Shown piece by piece: positions 1 through 13,149 of a stretch of 64,000 nt of DNA (within the stretch, counting starts at the first letter, position 1; the number at the start of each line of letters is the position of its first letter). Under the pieces are notes generated by a model. The model had not been told where the DNA came from and made no database searches. It was given only the letters and a program-made list of their open reading frames with translations. Source of the DNA: Blasia pusilla (lineage: Eukaryota; Marchantiophyta; Marchantiopsida; Blasiales); the NCBI GenBank assembly GCA_050084515.1, contig CM114271.1, forward strand, positions 17,546,001-17,610,000. Direction: 5' to 3'. A program made the position numbers and the translations under genes.

Positions 1-521
1 ATCTCCAACAACTCACACTTCTAAAGAATATTTTGAGAACCCCGCTCTCCTACTTCTTTCCTCCATAGGTCCCGCTTTGTTCTCCGAGACCCGGTTTTTT
101 GTAGTACACCATTAACAACATTAACAACAACATTCTTTAAAAACCAAACTATTATAGGAATTGAAACAAAATATGTGAAGGTCTGAATTTAGTCATAAAA
201 CATGTACTATACCAAAATTGAACTCATGCTAGCTCTCTACATGGAGTCTATAGTTTTCTGAAGTCACTGATATTTTCTTACTTGTATCATGATCCCCTAT
301 TGTTGTGTCTGTGGCACTTGGTAAATGTGTGGGAGTAGCACATGATTGACTCCTGCTGATCTGGTAGTCCATCGGTCTCTGTCACAATTTAAGTATTGTA
401 AATTCGACAATACTCCAGAATTTGACAAGTAATGATATGAAATGATTCCTTAAACTGGAGAGCATAATTATTTATAGAAGCATAAACACGATGAATAGAT
501 GAAACCATTTGAGTCTTTCTC
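1..521. other. AT-rich DNA without recognisable gene
   Basis: No coding pattern, RNA gene or repeat recognised on either strand. It lies beyond the last readable block of the minus-strand CACTA remnant and may be its untranslated 3' side or flanking DNA. Confidence 0.4.
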
Positions 522-1286
522 TTACCTCATAACTCTTCTGTCCACTAATTGCCAAGATTCATATCCTTGGGGGGGTTGTTTGGTGTCACGGAGTTCTTTA
601 TCCCCGCCAACATACGGATGGCCAAGCCCACCACCATAGGGGATGGAGGCATTACGTGCATATATTGAGGAGGCCCCAAATCCACCCAAGATAGGTCCAC
701 TACTATTGAACTGGCTCTGAACACTATAAGAGCCTAATCCGTCTAAATCGCGCTTTGCCCAGCCAAATAAAATATATATTTTATTTGCGCTCTGAGATAT
801 CGCCATAGCCATATCTATAAGATATGTGACTAGTATGTTGATCAAGGGTTCCAAACCCATATGGTTGGGGTCTTGAACCCCCATCCCAAGTATAGGACAT
901 ATGGGACATGCCCGCTAGGTTTAACCCGACACCATATGGAGATGTGGTGGTCTTACCTCTCCACTCATCACACCATTCTCCACCTGAAGGGCGTTGATTG
1001 GGGGGAGCTATAACCATGTTGTCGAGGTGTTGGTTGGTTATACCAACCACCCATTGGCCCAGGCCAATGCTTAGGCTCTCCTTGCCATTTAATAGGGCCA
1101 TGGACAGGTTGGGATGCATTGTTTGGGGGAACCCTAGGTGCACTAGGAGGCAATGGGGAGGGAAGAGACTTTGACCCGTGTGTGTTTGGTTGTAGTGGTG
1201 GAGATAATGGCTTGTATGATTATCCTCCACTCTGCCGAGTAGTAGATGAATCTGCACCTACAACCCTTGGTGCAACCTGAGCAAAG

Positions 1287-1589
1287 CTACGAAGGTCCAC
1301 CATCCCCATCATCCAAGAATAACATATACAAACGGTAATATGTAAAAAGTCGGGTCCAGGTACGTGCAGGACACATAATACAAAATGCATGCAAAAGAAA
1401 AGGGATTAATAGACTAATGTGTAGAGATCTACATACATGAAAGGGCTCAATGTGTTCGTCTTCACTCTCACTCTCACTCTCACTTAAGGACATCTGGACC
1501 CCTTCAACTTCATAGTTAGGATCAGACTCCTCATCCCCTTGCATTGGAGAACCTTCCTCTAAGAATCTTTTTTGTTTGGCAATGCTCAA
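1287..1589 (-). pseudogene. Acidic Ser/Glu-rich frame of the CACTA remnant
   Basis: The first half of this 100-residue frame is hydrophilic, with a run of alternating Ser and Glu (SLSESESESEDEH); the second half looks like intron or noncoding sequence, with a splice-donor-like change after the EPF residues. A low-complexity Pro/Gly/Gln-rich region lies further downstream (522-1,257). Such regions are common in second genes of plant CACTA elements, but no conserved domain supports the assignment. Confidence 0.25.
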
Positions 1590-1824
1590 GAGTCATGCAC
1601 TTTGCCTTTGAGGCAATGTAGGATCCCTAACGATGATATCGAATGAGTGTTTTTTCCTTTGTGGCTTTGCTTCCTAAAAAAACACCACTACAACGTGCAA
1701 CACATGCAAGCCAAGTTCAGAGTAAAATTGTAAGGGTTCGGGTCATATAGATAATCATGTCAACTGAAACAACAAAAGGAAAACACCATATTGTTGGAAA
1801 TCAGAACTTTAGAGCCGATGAAAA

Positions 1825-2312
1825 TTACACTAAAAGTAAAGCATCCCACAAAGTGTAGTAAATAAAAAAATCCTTGAATTTTTGGGCAAGCTTTGCCTCA
1901 GCCTCCTTCCTTCTCGTGATATTTTGAGCACGTAACTGGGCATATGAGTTAGTGTTAGAATCAACTCGTGATTCAATTTCCACAATACTATGATCATTGG
2001 AAAGATTAATAGCCTCGTCCATGCATACGGATGAATGCATATGTGTTGTCCCTCAAAGTCACTACATTCAATTCCCTTCTGCAAGATGCTACATTCCCTT
2101 GTTGCACACCGCACTCTCTCTTCGCAAAATTCAGGTCTTATGCCGACAATAACCTCATCTTCGTCCATTATCTCAACCTCTTTAAGAACCCCTTCAGTAT
2201 TCATCATTGTAAACTTTCTGCCCACCAGTATTTGTGTGGAGGTATACTCTTCCATATCCTTGTCAATTTCTTGTAAACTTGTCGCTTGGGTGGTAGAGTC
2301 CAACCCTACCAC
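1825..2312 (-). pseudogene. Unassigned frame within the CACTA remnant
   Basis: Two overlapping minus-strand frames appear to be one protein with a frameshift near 2,030. The first reads TSTQILVGRKFTMMNTEG, then MDEDEVIVGIRPEFCEER; the second reads DEAINLSNDHSIVEIESR and then a basic RAQNITRRKEAEAKLAQKF segment typical of a coiled or DNA-binding tail. The composition looks coding, but I cannot name the domain. It probably continues the unassigned protein encoded at 2,450-2,983. Confidence 0.35.
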
Positions 2313-2449
2313 CTCTTCTTCAAACTTGACAAAGCCTTTGCTTTTTCTTCAGCATTAATATGATCATCAATCTGGTCTAGCGTGTACTTTCTCTCACACT
2401 CCATAGAATTTTCTACACTTGACTTGAAAGAGTCCCAATCAGGATCAGA

Positions 2450-2983
2450 TTAATTGGTATACTTTGCAAAACATAAGACCTGAATTGCACTCTTTGTTTG
2501 AAGAGATATCCTTCTAAGCAACCATACCCAACCTTCATTCCCATCAGGTGTATCACCTTGACCATCCTTCAAACCTTCACTATAAAGGAGGGCTTCCAAA
2601 TCAACCCTTGACTCACCAACTTTCACAACCCCAATTCCATCCAAGGTCCATTCCTTGATTGGATGCTTAATGCATGAAGCATTTGAGTGCTCCCCTTCTT
2701 CATCCAAAGGCTTCCAATTCTTGTACTTTGTAAAATACACAACCCTTACTACACTTTTCATTCCAAGCCGCCATCTTCTAAGGAACCAAACCTAAACTTC
2801 ACTCCCATCTGGTAATTTGCCTTGAGCATCACATAAACCCTCACTCCTGAAGAGGGCTTCCAAATCAACCTTGGAATCTCCCTCTTTGACTACTCTACTA
2901 GCATTCAAGCTCGACTCCCATTCTTGGGTACAAATTGTGCATTTTTCTCTATCGACCCCTCCGGAATCCATCTTATATACCAT
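2450..2983 (-). pseudogene. Unassigned minus-strand frame with a duplicated module, part of the CACTA remnant
   Basis: A minus-strand reading frame runs from 2,983 to 2,450 with a single TAG near position 2,793. It contains the same module twice. Copy one reads VVKEGDSKVDLEALFRSEGL, then KLPDGSEV, stop, VWFLRRW. Copy two reads VVKVGESRVDLEALLYSEGL, then DTPDGNEGWVWLLRR. The stop in copy one sits where copy two has Trp (TGG to TAG). After each copy a V(Y/C)F(T/A)KY(K/T)N segment follows. I do not recognise the family. Its position downstream of Tnp2 suggests a second gene of the transposon. Confidence 0.5.
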
Positions 2984-3239
2984 ACCCTTTCCATGTTAAT
3001 ATGCCTACACACGCAACTTCAATCTCCTGATTGAAGAGATGTAACCATGTCCAGAAAAATTTCTAAAAATAATTATGTAAAGATAATTCACTCCAAAATT
3101 TCAACTTCACACTTATGGTAATTATCCCATCATCCTAGTCCTACAAGCTCACAATAAGGTTGGAGAAAAACACAAACTTGGGACCACGTAATTACAATGC
3201 AAACTAACTTCTAATCAAGCCTACCAAACTATATCAAAA

Positions 3240-3918
3240 TGAGGAAAGTGTCAACATTGTCTTCTTTTTCGTTTTTAGAGTCATTTGTCTCAAACTCAAC
3301 ACTCTCTAAAGTCAACCTTATTGGAACACTTTCAACATCTCTCCTTGCTATCACTATTTCTGCTTCATTCAACTCTATACAATTTGTTGCTATATTGCTA
3401 CGTGCGTTCAGTTCTAAAGTTGGATAAATGTCTAATCCAAACTAATTTCCACCGTCAACTATAACTACTTCATGTTCATTTTGTTGTTATCACTGAGATT
3501 TAGCCTCTTTCTTGAGTACTACTCTCCATCCACTACCATCTCCCCCATCCCCATAAAACATCTGCTCAACTTGTGTAGGGAAGACAAAGGGTTGGTGATC
3601 TTCTCGTTCATTATCCTTCAGGTTTACAAGAAGAATCCCCTCTTAGTCTCGTTTCATAGATGGACGTCGAGAGGTCCAATCTGCCCTAGCCCAACGGCCA
3701 CGCATGAGAACAATAGGTTCTCTCGTGGTTTGATAATCAAAAGCTATAATATCAACCAGAACGCCCATATAAGAATACAAGCATTGGGTAGGGTTGGTGT
3801 GGTTATTATCATCATCCACAAATATAGCACCTTTGCCACTATCATATGTGGAATAAGGTGTATCTCTTTACTGTTCTACTCGATAATGGTTACCATAAGC
3901 CCTCATGCTCCTGTATGA
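3240..3918 (-). pseudogene. CACTA transposase C-terminal DUF4216-like block
   Basis: Read on the minus strand from 3,918, the sequence gives RSMRAYGNHYRVEQ, one stop, then RDTPYSTYDSGKGAIF, YSYMGVLVDIIAFDY and IVLMRGRWARADW. This resembles the DUF4216 region downstream of Tnp2 in plant CACTA genes (FGNHYRV, then a YYGVL..I..L segment, then a W-rich segment). Further down, EQMFYG and GWRVVLKKEAKS, followed by an acidic segment near 3,240-3,430, fit the continuation. Broken by stops at several places. Confidence 0.6.
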
Positions 3919-4499
3919 TAGGACTTTACTAGTGGGGGGAATAGAGAGGGAAAGAGCCTCTTGATCAAGAGGCTCTTGGTTCACATCATAGTTATGGATG
4001 ATGGTTGTTTGAACCCAATCCACAAAATTCACATTTGATAAGCTCCCATCTCTCTATTTTTCTTCCTCGAACAACCTGTAGAAGGTGCTTATGAAATATT
4101 GATGTCACAAATTGGTGTACCTTAACTAGCCTTACGACCATCCTACTCCCCTGTCAAGTCTGATTTTCTACTCCAACCACATGTTCAACAAATGAAAAAA
4201 TGATAGGAATAGGTTGCTTACCGACTCCACTTCACCATACATTGGGTGTTGTGCAAAATGTAGTGATGTGCCAAGTCGATAACCTTCCGTGATAATCTTA
4301 CTTGAACTCTTGCATCCTCTAATTCTTAACCAACAATTCCACCTTCCTCGCCATCATCCCACACTCGGGTTCTAACACGCTCGAACCTTTTCATGTATTC
4401 TGTGACAAAGCCAAGAGCTTCATCGAGAAGAAATCCCTAAGCCACACAATCTTGTAGACGTGCTCTTGACCTCACATATTTCTTCATAATACCCATATG

Positions 4500-6454
4500 C
4501 CTTTCAAAGGGTTACATCCATCTACATGAAACAGGCCCACAAATATCCAACTCCTCTATAACATGGATAAGAAGATGGATCATTACATTGAAAAAGGCTA
4601 GAGGGAAATGCATCTCGAGCAAACATAAGGTAATGGTTGTGTCTTCATGTAGTTTTGTATATTGTGTAGGGTCTCAAAATTTTTGTGAAATGTTCCTCAA
4701 CAATCTACTAGGTCTCATAATTGTAGTCCTAACCTCTTTGGTCATGATACCTCGGAGGCAAAAGGGCATAATTTGTTGGATGAAGACATGGTAGTCGTGA
4801 GACTTCATATTACCCAATTTCTTATGCACAATATGTTTTTTTTAAGTTACCACTAAAACCAGTAGGGACTTTCAATTTCTCTACCCTTCCCAAGACCTTG
4901 CTGATTTCTAAGGAGGTAAGACATAATTTGCGAGAGGTTTCAATAGACCTCCACTCTTAGAAGGGTGCGGTCGCAGCCACAAGTGGGGGCGGATTCCTCT
5001 CTTCTCCAAATCTCGACGCACTTTGACTGTGTCCTTAACCCCAAAGATTGTTTTCACTATATTCTCTGTGATAACCCCAAAGATTGTTTTCACTACATTC
5101 TCTGTGATATTCTTCTCCACATGCATGACATCTAAAGTATGTCGAATCAGCAGATGCTATCAGGTCATCACAATCAAGGATAACCCATATGGAACAAAAA
5201 AGCCTCAAAATTACTTTAGCAATCTCTCAATGAGTTTTTTAAGGATACTTCCCAATAAGGCAGATCAAATAAAACTCCTATGCGCTTAACACCAGTTCTC
5301 TTGTAAAGGTCTAGTGGATCATCTTCTCGACCCCCACTTTTGTCGCACATGTAGAAGTTCTGCCCATTGTAGAATTTATGCTACTTGAATTCTAGGTGGA
5401 GGTGGTCTAGATTCCATCTTTCCATTAAAAAGTGGAGCATACTTTTTGCCCCTCCTATAATGACGCCTTTGGAGATTACGCCAATGACCACCAAAAATTG
5501 GTTTCCCACACTCTTTGGAGAAGTTGGAATTGACATTTGGCCCACATATGCTACAAGCAAGCTTGCCACCATGACTTTGTCCAGAGATTAATCCATAAGC
5601 AGGGTAGTCATTGATGGTCCATAAAATGAGGGCTCTAAAAGTAAATTTCCACTTACCATTCAGTTGTCTCATATTGTGAAATTCAACACCCTTCCACAAT
5701 AGTTGAAACTCCTCTATTAGTGAAGCCAAGAATATGTGGATATTCTCCCAATGACTCTTTCTTTGCTCGGAATGATCAATGCTAGTTGGATGATTTTATT
5801 ATTATTTTTTATTTGCAACCATGGGAGCAACTTGTAATTCACTAACAATACTGGCCAAGTTGACCATGAACTTGCCTTTTTTGAGTAAGGATTCAGGCCA
5901 TCTAAGGATAAGCCAAACCAAAAATTCCTCTTCTCGCTATTAAAGGCATGATAGAGTGTATCCACATGCTTCCTTGCCTTTCAGTCCCCCGTGTGTCTAT
6001 CTAGCCCATCTTGGCTTAGGTTCTCATGTGTCCAACACATCAAATCAGATAAGGCCTTGGATCTAAACATTCGCTGAAGTCTTGGAATGATTGGGAAATG
6101 ACGGAGGACTTTACAGGGTATTAATGATCTACCAATTTTTCAATATCTATTTTCTGAGCACTTTGGACACTAATTATGAGTGCTTAAATCTCCACGAAAC
6201 AATAACTATCCATGTGGACAAGCATGGATCATATTGTAATCTAACCCCAGCTTTCCCACTAACGTTTTTGCTAAGTAATGACTTCTTGGCACTATGTTCC
6301 CTGGGAGCAACACGTGCTCTCTAAGAAATTTTAGGATTTCATCTACAACAATGTTAGGTAGATTATGGGCTCCAGCAATATTAAAAATATGCATAACAAA
6401 TGCCAATTTTGACACTTGTGCACTGTCATATAATGGCTTACATCCTTCAACCAT
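4500..6454 (-). pseudogene. tnp2: CACTA Tnp2 transposase, fragmented
   Basis: Four minus-strand blocks read as plant Tnp2. At 6,206-6,454 there is GCKPLYDSAQVSKL, then LPGNIVPRSHYLAK and LGLDYNMIHACPHG. At 5,717-5,965 there is FGLSLDGLNPYSKK then STWPVLLVNYKLLPW. At 5,376-5,729 there is LLWKGVEF, LILWTINDYPAYGLISG and a CSICGPN zinc ligand pair. At 4,908-5,126 there is MHVEKNITENV then KDTVKVRRDLEKRGIR. A fifth block near 4,500-4,790 reads HDYHVFIQQIMPFCLRGI, one stop, then TLCLLEMHFPLAFFNVMIHL (DUF4218-like). These are standard landmarks of the family. Frame breaks between blocks show inactivity; some may be introns. The 4,908-5,126 block carries a short internal duplication of the VVKTIFGVITEN segment. 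Confidence 0.85.
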
Positions 6455-6787
6455 CTAATCATAATGTATTCGGGGATTTTGATCTACCCCTTGTGCATTG
6501 TGCTATTGTGAATGGGTAGACATTTCTTTATCATCCAACCCTCCATAATCCCCTTCATGGATTTTATCATATTGGGTAAAAAAGTCATTCAACATTTAAT
6601 CTATAGCAACATGCTCATCTATACCATGTTCGTGTACACGCACTGTCTTAGGACCCCCAACTCCTTCTGATTGAGTTTGACTCCCTTCTACAACAGACCT
6701 AATGATAGTGGCTTGATGAAGCCTACTATCATGCTCATCTTGCAAGCACCATTCTTCATCAGAGGAATCAAATTCCTCTCTGCCTTT

Positions 6788-7060
6788 CTAGATCCTACAA
6801 AGGGGGAAGCGTTGGTGTTTTCGTAGATGCTCTTCTACCTTATGCAAAGATACACTCTTTTCACCCTTACAAAGATCACAAGGACACCTAACACAACTTT
6901 GCCCATCCCTCCTTGCCCTTGCATGCTCTTGACGCCATAGGTTAAGGTCATGTTTTGCAACTCTCTCAACATTGTTGAGATGTTGTCTAACCCTGTGGTT
7001 TGGATGGTTCATTATGGTTTTTCCTGAATATGGAAAATTAGATGTCCTAAACCATGACAC
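6788..7060 (-). pseudogene. CACTA transposase-associated domain (N-terminus of Tnp2)
   Basis: A 90-residue open frame starts MSWFRTSNFPYSG and contains a Cys-rich stretch, CVRCPCDLC, followed by a His-containing segment (VEEHLRKHQRF). This matches the layout of the transposase-associated zinc-binding domain found at the start of plant En/Spm Tnp2 proteins. In intact relatives it is continuous with the Tnp2 block that here begins about 330 bases downstream in transcription sense. The frame ends before that, so it is one piece of a broken gene. Confidence 0.7.
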
Positions 7061-8024
<964 letters not shown>

Positions 8025-8028
8025 CTCA

Positions 8029-9116
8029 TTAAGTAGTGTCTGTCGTAGCCTTGCGACCATAGACCCCACGCACTAGTTGGACGGTGCTTGAGACTGGGAT
8101 GGGAGTAAAGAGAGAAGCAAGTGAAGAAGGTATCATATGAGAGTAGGGAGACACTCTCATATAGTGTGAGTGTTGACCAAACAACGTGTTTGTGCGGAGC
8201 TTCCAAGTGTCAACCAAGAAACTCTTCACCACACCATCTACTTTACCTGATTGGGATCCCCAATAGACATTACTTACCAGTGCAGCAGCTTTGGGCAATG
8301 AATCAAGGCTACTGAATGTGTTGAACAATTTTGGTGCTACCAACTTAGAAATATCAGCATATGCTCTTGCTTTGTGAGTTGTGAATTTTGCGTAAGAGAC
8401 CAAGTAATGACTAGAGGTTTCATCCCCATCGTCACACACAGCGCAAGAGTTTAGTTGCGTTCCCATCTGCTTTTCTTATGGTTCAAGGGGATTTCTCTCA
8501 TTCTAAACTTGAACTTGAGCAGGGTTCCCAAGCAAGGGGTTCCCCGCAAATAGTTCTTCAGTTTTGCCTTCTGAGGATATACTGTCAAGAGAGAGAGGTC
8601 TGACATTTTCATGACTTCCTCCATGTTGTTATGCTGTGAGCGTTTGCTCGCTGCTTTGGTTATGTTATCCACGAATGCTTTCTCATCTTGCTCCCATAGT
8701 TCAGGCCTTGCTAGGAGCTTGGAAGCTTGCACAATCTCTTGAACCTTTTTCGTCCAAGATTTGGCCTGCTTTACGGATCTTCTTTGGGTCCAGGTTTTCC
8801 CCATCACCTCTTTAGGATAGCGATGGGAGTCCATTGTCTCCAGTTGCATCCGCCATTTCAACTTGGCAATGTCACGTCTATCCTCCAAAGGTTCCACACC
8901 TAGTTCTGATTTCACACCAACTCGGGCTGTTCGTGATGAGGTTGACATCATACCCCAAAACACCTTCAGATGCATAGCTTCAAGCCTATCCCTTTGTTTG
9001 GTGTTGGCATCACACACTGCTGCCTTGTATTCCAGCAAGGGACAAATGGTCAGAAAAGGACAAATGGTATGCAAAATGACAAAGTGCTTTACTTCTGAGG
9101 TGTGATATCCCGACAA
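8029..9116 (-). pseudogene. LINE ORF2, C-terminal region with zinc knuckle
   Basis: The region after the polymerase begins near EYKAAVCDANTKQRDRLEAM and continues through basic, Trp-containing sequence to MGTQLNSCAVCDDGDETSSH, a CxxC-x8-H arrangement like the C-terminal CCHC motif of plant LINE ORF2. The fourth ligand is uncertain: the expected Cys is not obvious in HYLVSYAKF. Two frames (8,451-9,116 and 8,029-8,466) overlap, marking a frameshift at the knuckle. Several truncated copies of this same region occur at 12,960-13,145 and 18,126-19,265. Confidence 0.7.
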
Positions 9117-9264
9117 TGTAGGAATCTGGACCTTCTTTCACCTTCTTGTGGCCTTTCTCAATAGTCTTCTTAATGTGTGCATCCCATATGCAATCTTCCG
9201 AGAATTCTATGCCTAGATAGGTGTATGTAGCTACTCGGGGGATCTCTTGTTCGCCCCAGTACCA

Positions 9265-10305
9265 CTATTGGTCTTGGTCCTCGTCCTTGCCATTGAAAAT
9301 CATCACACCGCACTTCAGTACATTTGCCTCCATGCCCCACATGTCACACCAGATTTTGATCAGGGAGATCATCTCTTGGAGTTTCTCTCCTGTTTTCTCG
9401 AGGCCACCAAAGTCATCAACAAACATGAGGGCAACAACAAAGTTGTTTCCCACCCGTATGCCTAGTCCTCTATCCTCCATTTCTTCCAATAAGGAATTCA
9501 CGAAAATGTTGAAGAGAGTGGGGGAGAGCGGGCATCGTTGAGCCACTCCTTGCTTGATGTCGAATGTCCCACTCTTTTGGCCATTCACCAGAACTCTACT
9601 CCTTGTGTTCTGGTACATCTTCTCCACCACCCTCCACATTTCCCCTCTCAGCCCCGCCTTCCACAAGCTATAAGATAGCCCGTCACGCCATATTGTGTCG
9701 TGTGCCTTCTTGAGGTCCAAGAAGAAGCAATAGGTGGGTTTCCCCTCTTTTTTCCTCCCTTGGATAATCTGACTGAAGGTGAAGATGTGATCCACGCATC
9801 CTTGGGCTTGCTAGAAGCCAGCTTGGCCTTCCTTGATGACAGAATTGTCCTCTAGGTACACAGAGATCCTATTGTTGAGTATACGTCAAAGGAGCTTCCC
9901 GACTACACTCAGCAATGTAAAACCCTTGTAGTTTCCATGGTCTTCTCGCTCATCCTTCTTGAAGAGGTTCACAATGACTCCCACCCGCCATCTTTGTGGG
10001 ATGACTTTTGCCCGCGAGACCAGGTTGAAGAGACTCACTAGAGAACGAGCCATATCAGCATCACCATACTTCAACAGCTCATTCACAAGCTCATCACCAC
10101 CGCCTGCTTTGTGGTTCACAAGTTCTTTGATCACTACTCCCACCTCAGCCACGGAAAACCAATCGTTATATGGGTTTCCCAGCTCATCATCTGCCTTCTC
10201 CCGTTGTATCTTAACAAAATCCTCCACCATCCTCTCGAAGTTCTGCTCTTCAAGGGATGTCCGAGCGGGCTTCCTGCCTAACTCCTTGTAATGGTCTTCC
10301 AACAC
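9265..10305 (-). pseudogene. LINE ORF2, reverse transcriptase domain
   Basis: Two minus-strand frames cover the polymerase. At 9,886-10,305, NHKAGGGDELVNELLKYG is followed by VIPQRWRVGVIVNLFKK and NYKGFTLLSVVGKLL. At 9,265-9,795, GKPTYCFFLDLKKAHDTI holds the first catalytic Asp, GVAQRCPLSPTLFNIFVNSL follows, and MFVDDFGGL (about 9,412-9,423) holds the catalytic Asp pair; most LINEs have A or V before DD, so FVDD is acceptable. A stop near 9,812 and a gap at 9,796-9,885 break the gene between motifs. The catalytic residues themselves survive. Confidence 0.85.
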
Positions 10306-10876
10306 ATGTCGGATCTATTTAGCCGTGGTCACCATTCCATCGTCTTTTATCTTCAAGGCCTTTACGTCATTTTTGTCCCTGGCCTTGCTCAATTTCTGCA
10401 CTTCCATCAAGAACTTTTTCTGATTCTCAGTGAAATTCTCATTGATGGATGAGTATGTCGCTTGGTTCAATTTCTTCTTGTGCATGCGCACCAAGTTTCC
10501 TTACGTTGGCCCATATGGTCTACCTACAAGGATGCATCGTCCCTGGCTTTGGCACTTGTTACATACGCGTCCCTTTGTTTGGCAATGGCTTCCTTGAGTT
10601 CCAAGGACTACCATTTGACGGCTCTGCCATTTATTATCAATTTCCTACTGACAACAACCTCGGCGGAATCTGTCACTCCACGCTCCCACCATGCCAGCAC
10701 CATGTCCACAGTTGTTCTTGTGAACCCAAAGGTCTTGACGGTAGATGCAATGAAAGTGTCAAATGCCAAGAGATTTTCTTCCAGCTTGCCTATGTACACC
10801 TTCTTTTTACCCTCATCTTGGAATTCCTCTATCCTCCATTTCTTGATCACTCTCTTCACTCGTTTAGTTGAGCATT
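10306..10876 (-). pseudogene. LINE ORF2, region linking endonuclease and reverse transcriptase
   Basis: The minus-strand frame at 10,608-10,892 gives KCSTKRVKRVIKKWRI, DTFIASTVKTFGFTRTTVD and VLAWWERGVTDSAEVVVSRK, typical of the basic linker in LINE ORF2 where the protein discusses no catalytic role. A further stretch to 10,306 is broken by stops. Both flanks are LINE domains in the same sense, which supports assigning it to the same gene. Confidence 0.6.
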
Positions 10877-11644
10877 TTAGCCTTTGCTGCAACTCTGTCC
10901 AAACTCTGATCTTCCAATGTCTGTCTCATCCATTGTGATCTTCCCACTGTGTGTGTAGAGTTCCTCATCCACAACTATGTAGTCCACAATGGAGCTTTCA
11001 TTCTCCTTGAAGTTGACCCTAGTCCAAGGCGGGGAACCCACCTTATGCCTATCATTCAGTGCCATCAGTTGAAGTTCCCTCAACATCGTGGTCAGCCGTG
11101 TGCCATTGCCATTCACTCTCACATCTCCAAACATCCCGATCTCCGCTTGGGAATCGGTGCCTTGCCCCACCCAACTATTGAAGTCTCCCAGCAAGACTAT
11201 GTTCCCCTTTGTCTGGAACCCAAGGCAATTGGTTTTCACACTATCAAAAGCTGCCTCTCTTATAGCAGCAGATTCACTGTTTGTAGGCATGTAAATACAC
11301 CCAATATACATATCCCACGAGTTCCACTCTACTCGAACTTTGACCCATATGTTGTGTTCAAACCCGAGCCCTGTGCTGATGATCTCACACCGGTCCACCA
11401 TGAAGTCTCTCATGAAGAACCTGACACCCTTCATACCTCTGTTGTTATCCGCTTGGATGCTGCAAATCTTTCCAAACCATGCATAGTGTGGTACATGGGC
11501 TATCTCCATTAGCTTGGTTTCCCAAGTTTCCTGACCACTGCATATATGTATTTGATTTTTCAGCAAAACTTTAGCAACCTCTAGCTGCTTCATTGCATGG
11601 GTCAGTCCACAGAAGTTCCAGGTACTCAAACAGAGACCTGTCAC
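10877..11644 (-). pseudogene. LINE ORF2, apurinic endonuclease-like domain
   Basis: The frame opens MTGLCLSTWNFCGL, the usual start of the exonuclease-endonuclease-phosphatase fold in LINE ORF2. It then shows CSGQETWETK (metal-binding Glu in a QET motif), NIVLLGDFNSWVG (catalytic Asp-Asn) and SIVDYIVVDEEL near the C-terminal side. This domain nicks target DNA to prime reverse transcription. The catalytic GDFN motif is intact. After the last residues the frame breaks, so translation would not reach the reverse transcriptase. The frame just upstream ends a few bases before this start, as expected for ORF1 followed by ORF2. Confidence 0.8.
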
Positions 11645-12262
11645 TTAGTGGGTTGGGGGTCGGCGGGCACTCTTTTGGCGTAGGTGTGGCTGCTTGCAAC
11701 ATAGAACCTCTTCATGTGCAGGCTCTTCATTGTTGGTTCCTTGGAGAGCACTAAAGATATTATGTGTGTAGATCATCAGCGGTTTTGTGGAGATGGGCCT
11801 TTCCTTCAAGCTGGAACCACTCTCGACTACCATAGCCCTCCAGTTGTAGGTTCCTGAGACACCTGATTTTTGTGGCAAGCCAAGTATTAGCCTCTTCTGC
11901 CTTGAAGATACATTGATGGCCATTCATCATATGAGTAACTCCAACAGTAGCCAGGAATTCAAAGATCAAAGCTGCGCACATGATCTTAATGAGACAAAGT
12001 CTATTGTGGGACGTACACCGAAAATGATCATGTGGAACCGTGGTCTCCTCCTATAGACCAGATTGAACTCTCTGCCCACATCCGAACTGCATGGGACCTT
12101 TGATCGTCTCACATAAACATACTGGTATTCCCGACCCAGCTTGGGGATGCTGAGCTTTGGTATGCGCCTTTGATAGGTGAACTGATACTCCTCAAAAGCT
12201 TGGGAGGACGGAGATATATTGGGCTCAAGGCCGCTAATTATATGTAGAGGTTTGGCAAACAA
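11645..12262 (-). pseudogene. LINE ORF1-like region with an internal repeat
   Basis: Minus-strand frames at 11,966-12,262 and 11,645-11,981 lie directly upstream of the endonuclease. The first carries three copies of a short motif about 22 residues apart: FEEYQFTYQRR, GREYQYVYVRR and GREFNLVYRRR. The second is basic (AHEEVLCCKQPHLRQKSARR) and could carry part of a metal-binding segment. A role as the RNA-binding ORF1 protein is inferred from position only. Confidence 0.45.
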
Positions 12263-12879
<617 letters not shown>

Positions 12880-12959
12880 ATGGATGGGGCATCCCCCATT
12901 GTTGCCCCATATTCCAGCAGAGTGGTATGCAACCATGAGAACAGACCCGTACATATTTG

Positions 12960-13145
12960 ATGTGAATAGCTTTGGGCAATGAATCTATTCTACATAATAT
13001 ATTCAACAATTTTGATGTAATGATCTTAGCAATACGAGTACAAGAGCTTTGGGCTATGAATCTATGCCACTGAATATGTTGAATAGTTGTGGTGTAATAA
13101 TATATCTTAGCAATACCACAAGTATTTTTTAGGTAATTGATCAAG
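12960..13145 (-). mobile_element. Two short LINE 3'-region fragments in tandem
   Basis: The plus strand shows AGCTTTGGGCAATGAATC at about 12,968, and a slightly diverged copy, AGCTTTGGGCTATGAATC, about 75 bases later. Each is followed by a TGAATATGTTGAA-like and CTTAGCAATA-like stretch. Both match the LINE at 8,287-8,360. They are therefore 5'-truncated LINE pieces, or a duplication of one piece. Confidence 0.7.
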
Positions 13146-13149
13146 GTCC

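Larger units (their letters stand above)
522..7060 (-). mobile_element. Decayed CACTA (En/Spm-type) DNA transposon
   Basis: Minus-strand blocks occur in the order expected of a plant CACTA transposase gene: transposase-associated zinc motif (6,788-7,060), Tnp2 N-terminal and central blocks (6,206-6,454, 5,376-5,965, 4,908-5,126, about 4,500-4,790), then a DUF4216-like block (about 3,240-3,915). Unassigned reading frames between 3,000 and 522 fit a second TNP1/TnpA-type gene. All blocks are separated by stops and frame changes, so the element is dead. I could not find convincing CACTA terminal inverted repeats, so the ends are approximate. Confidence 0.8.
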
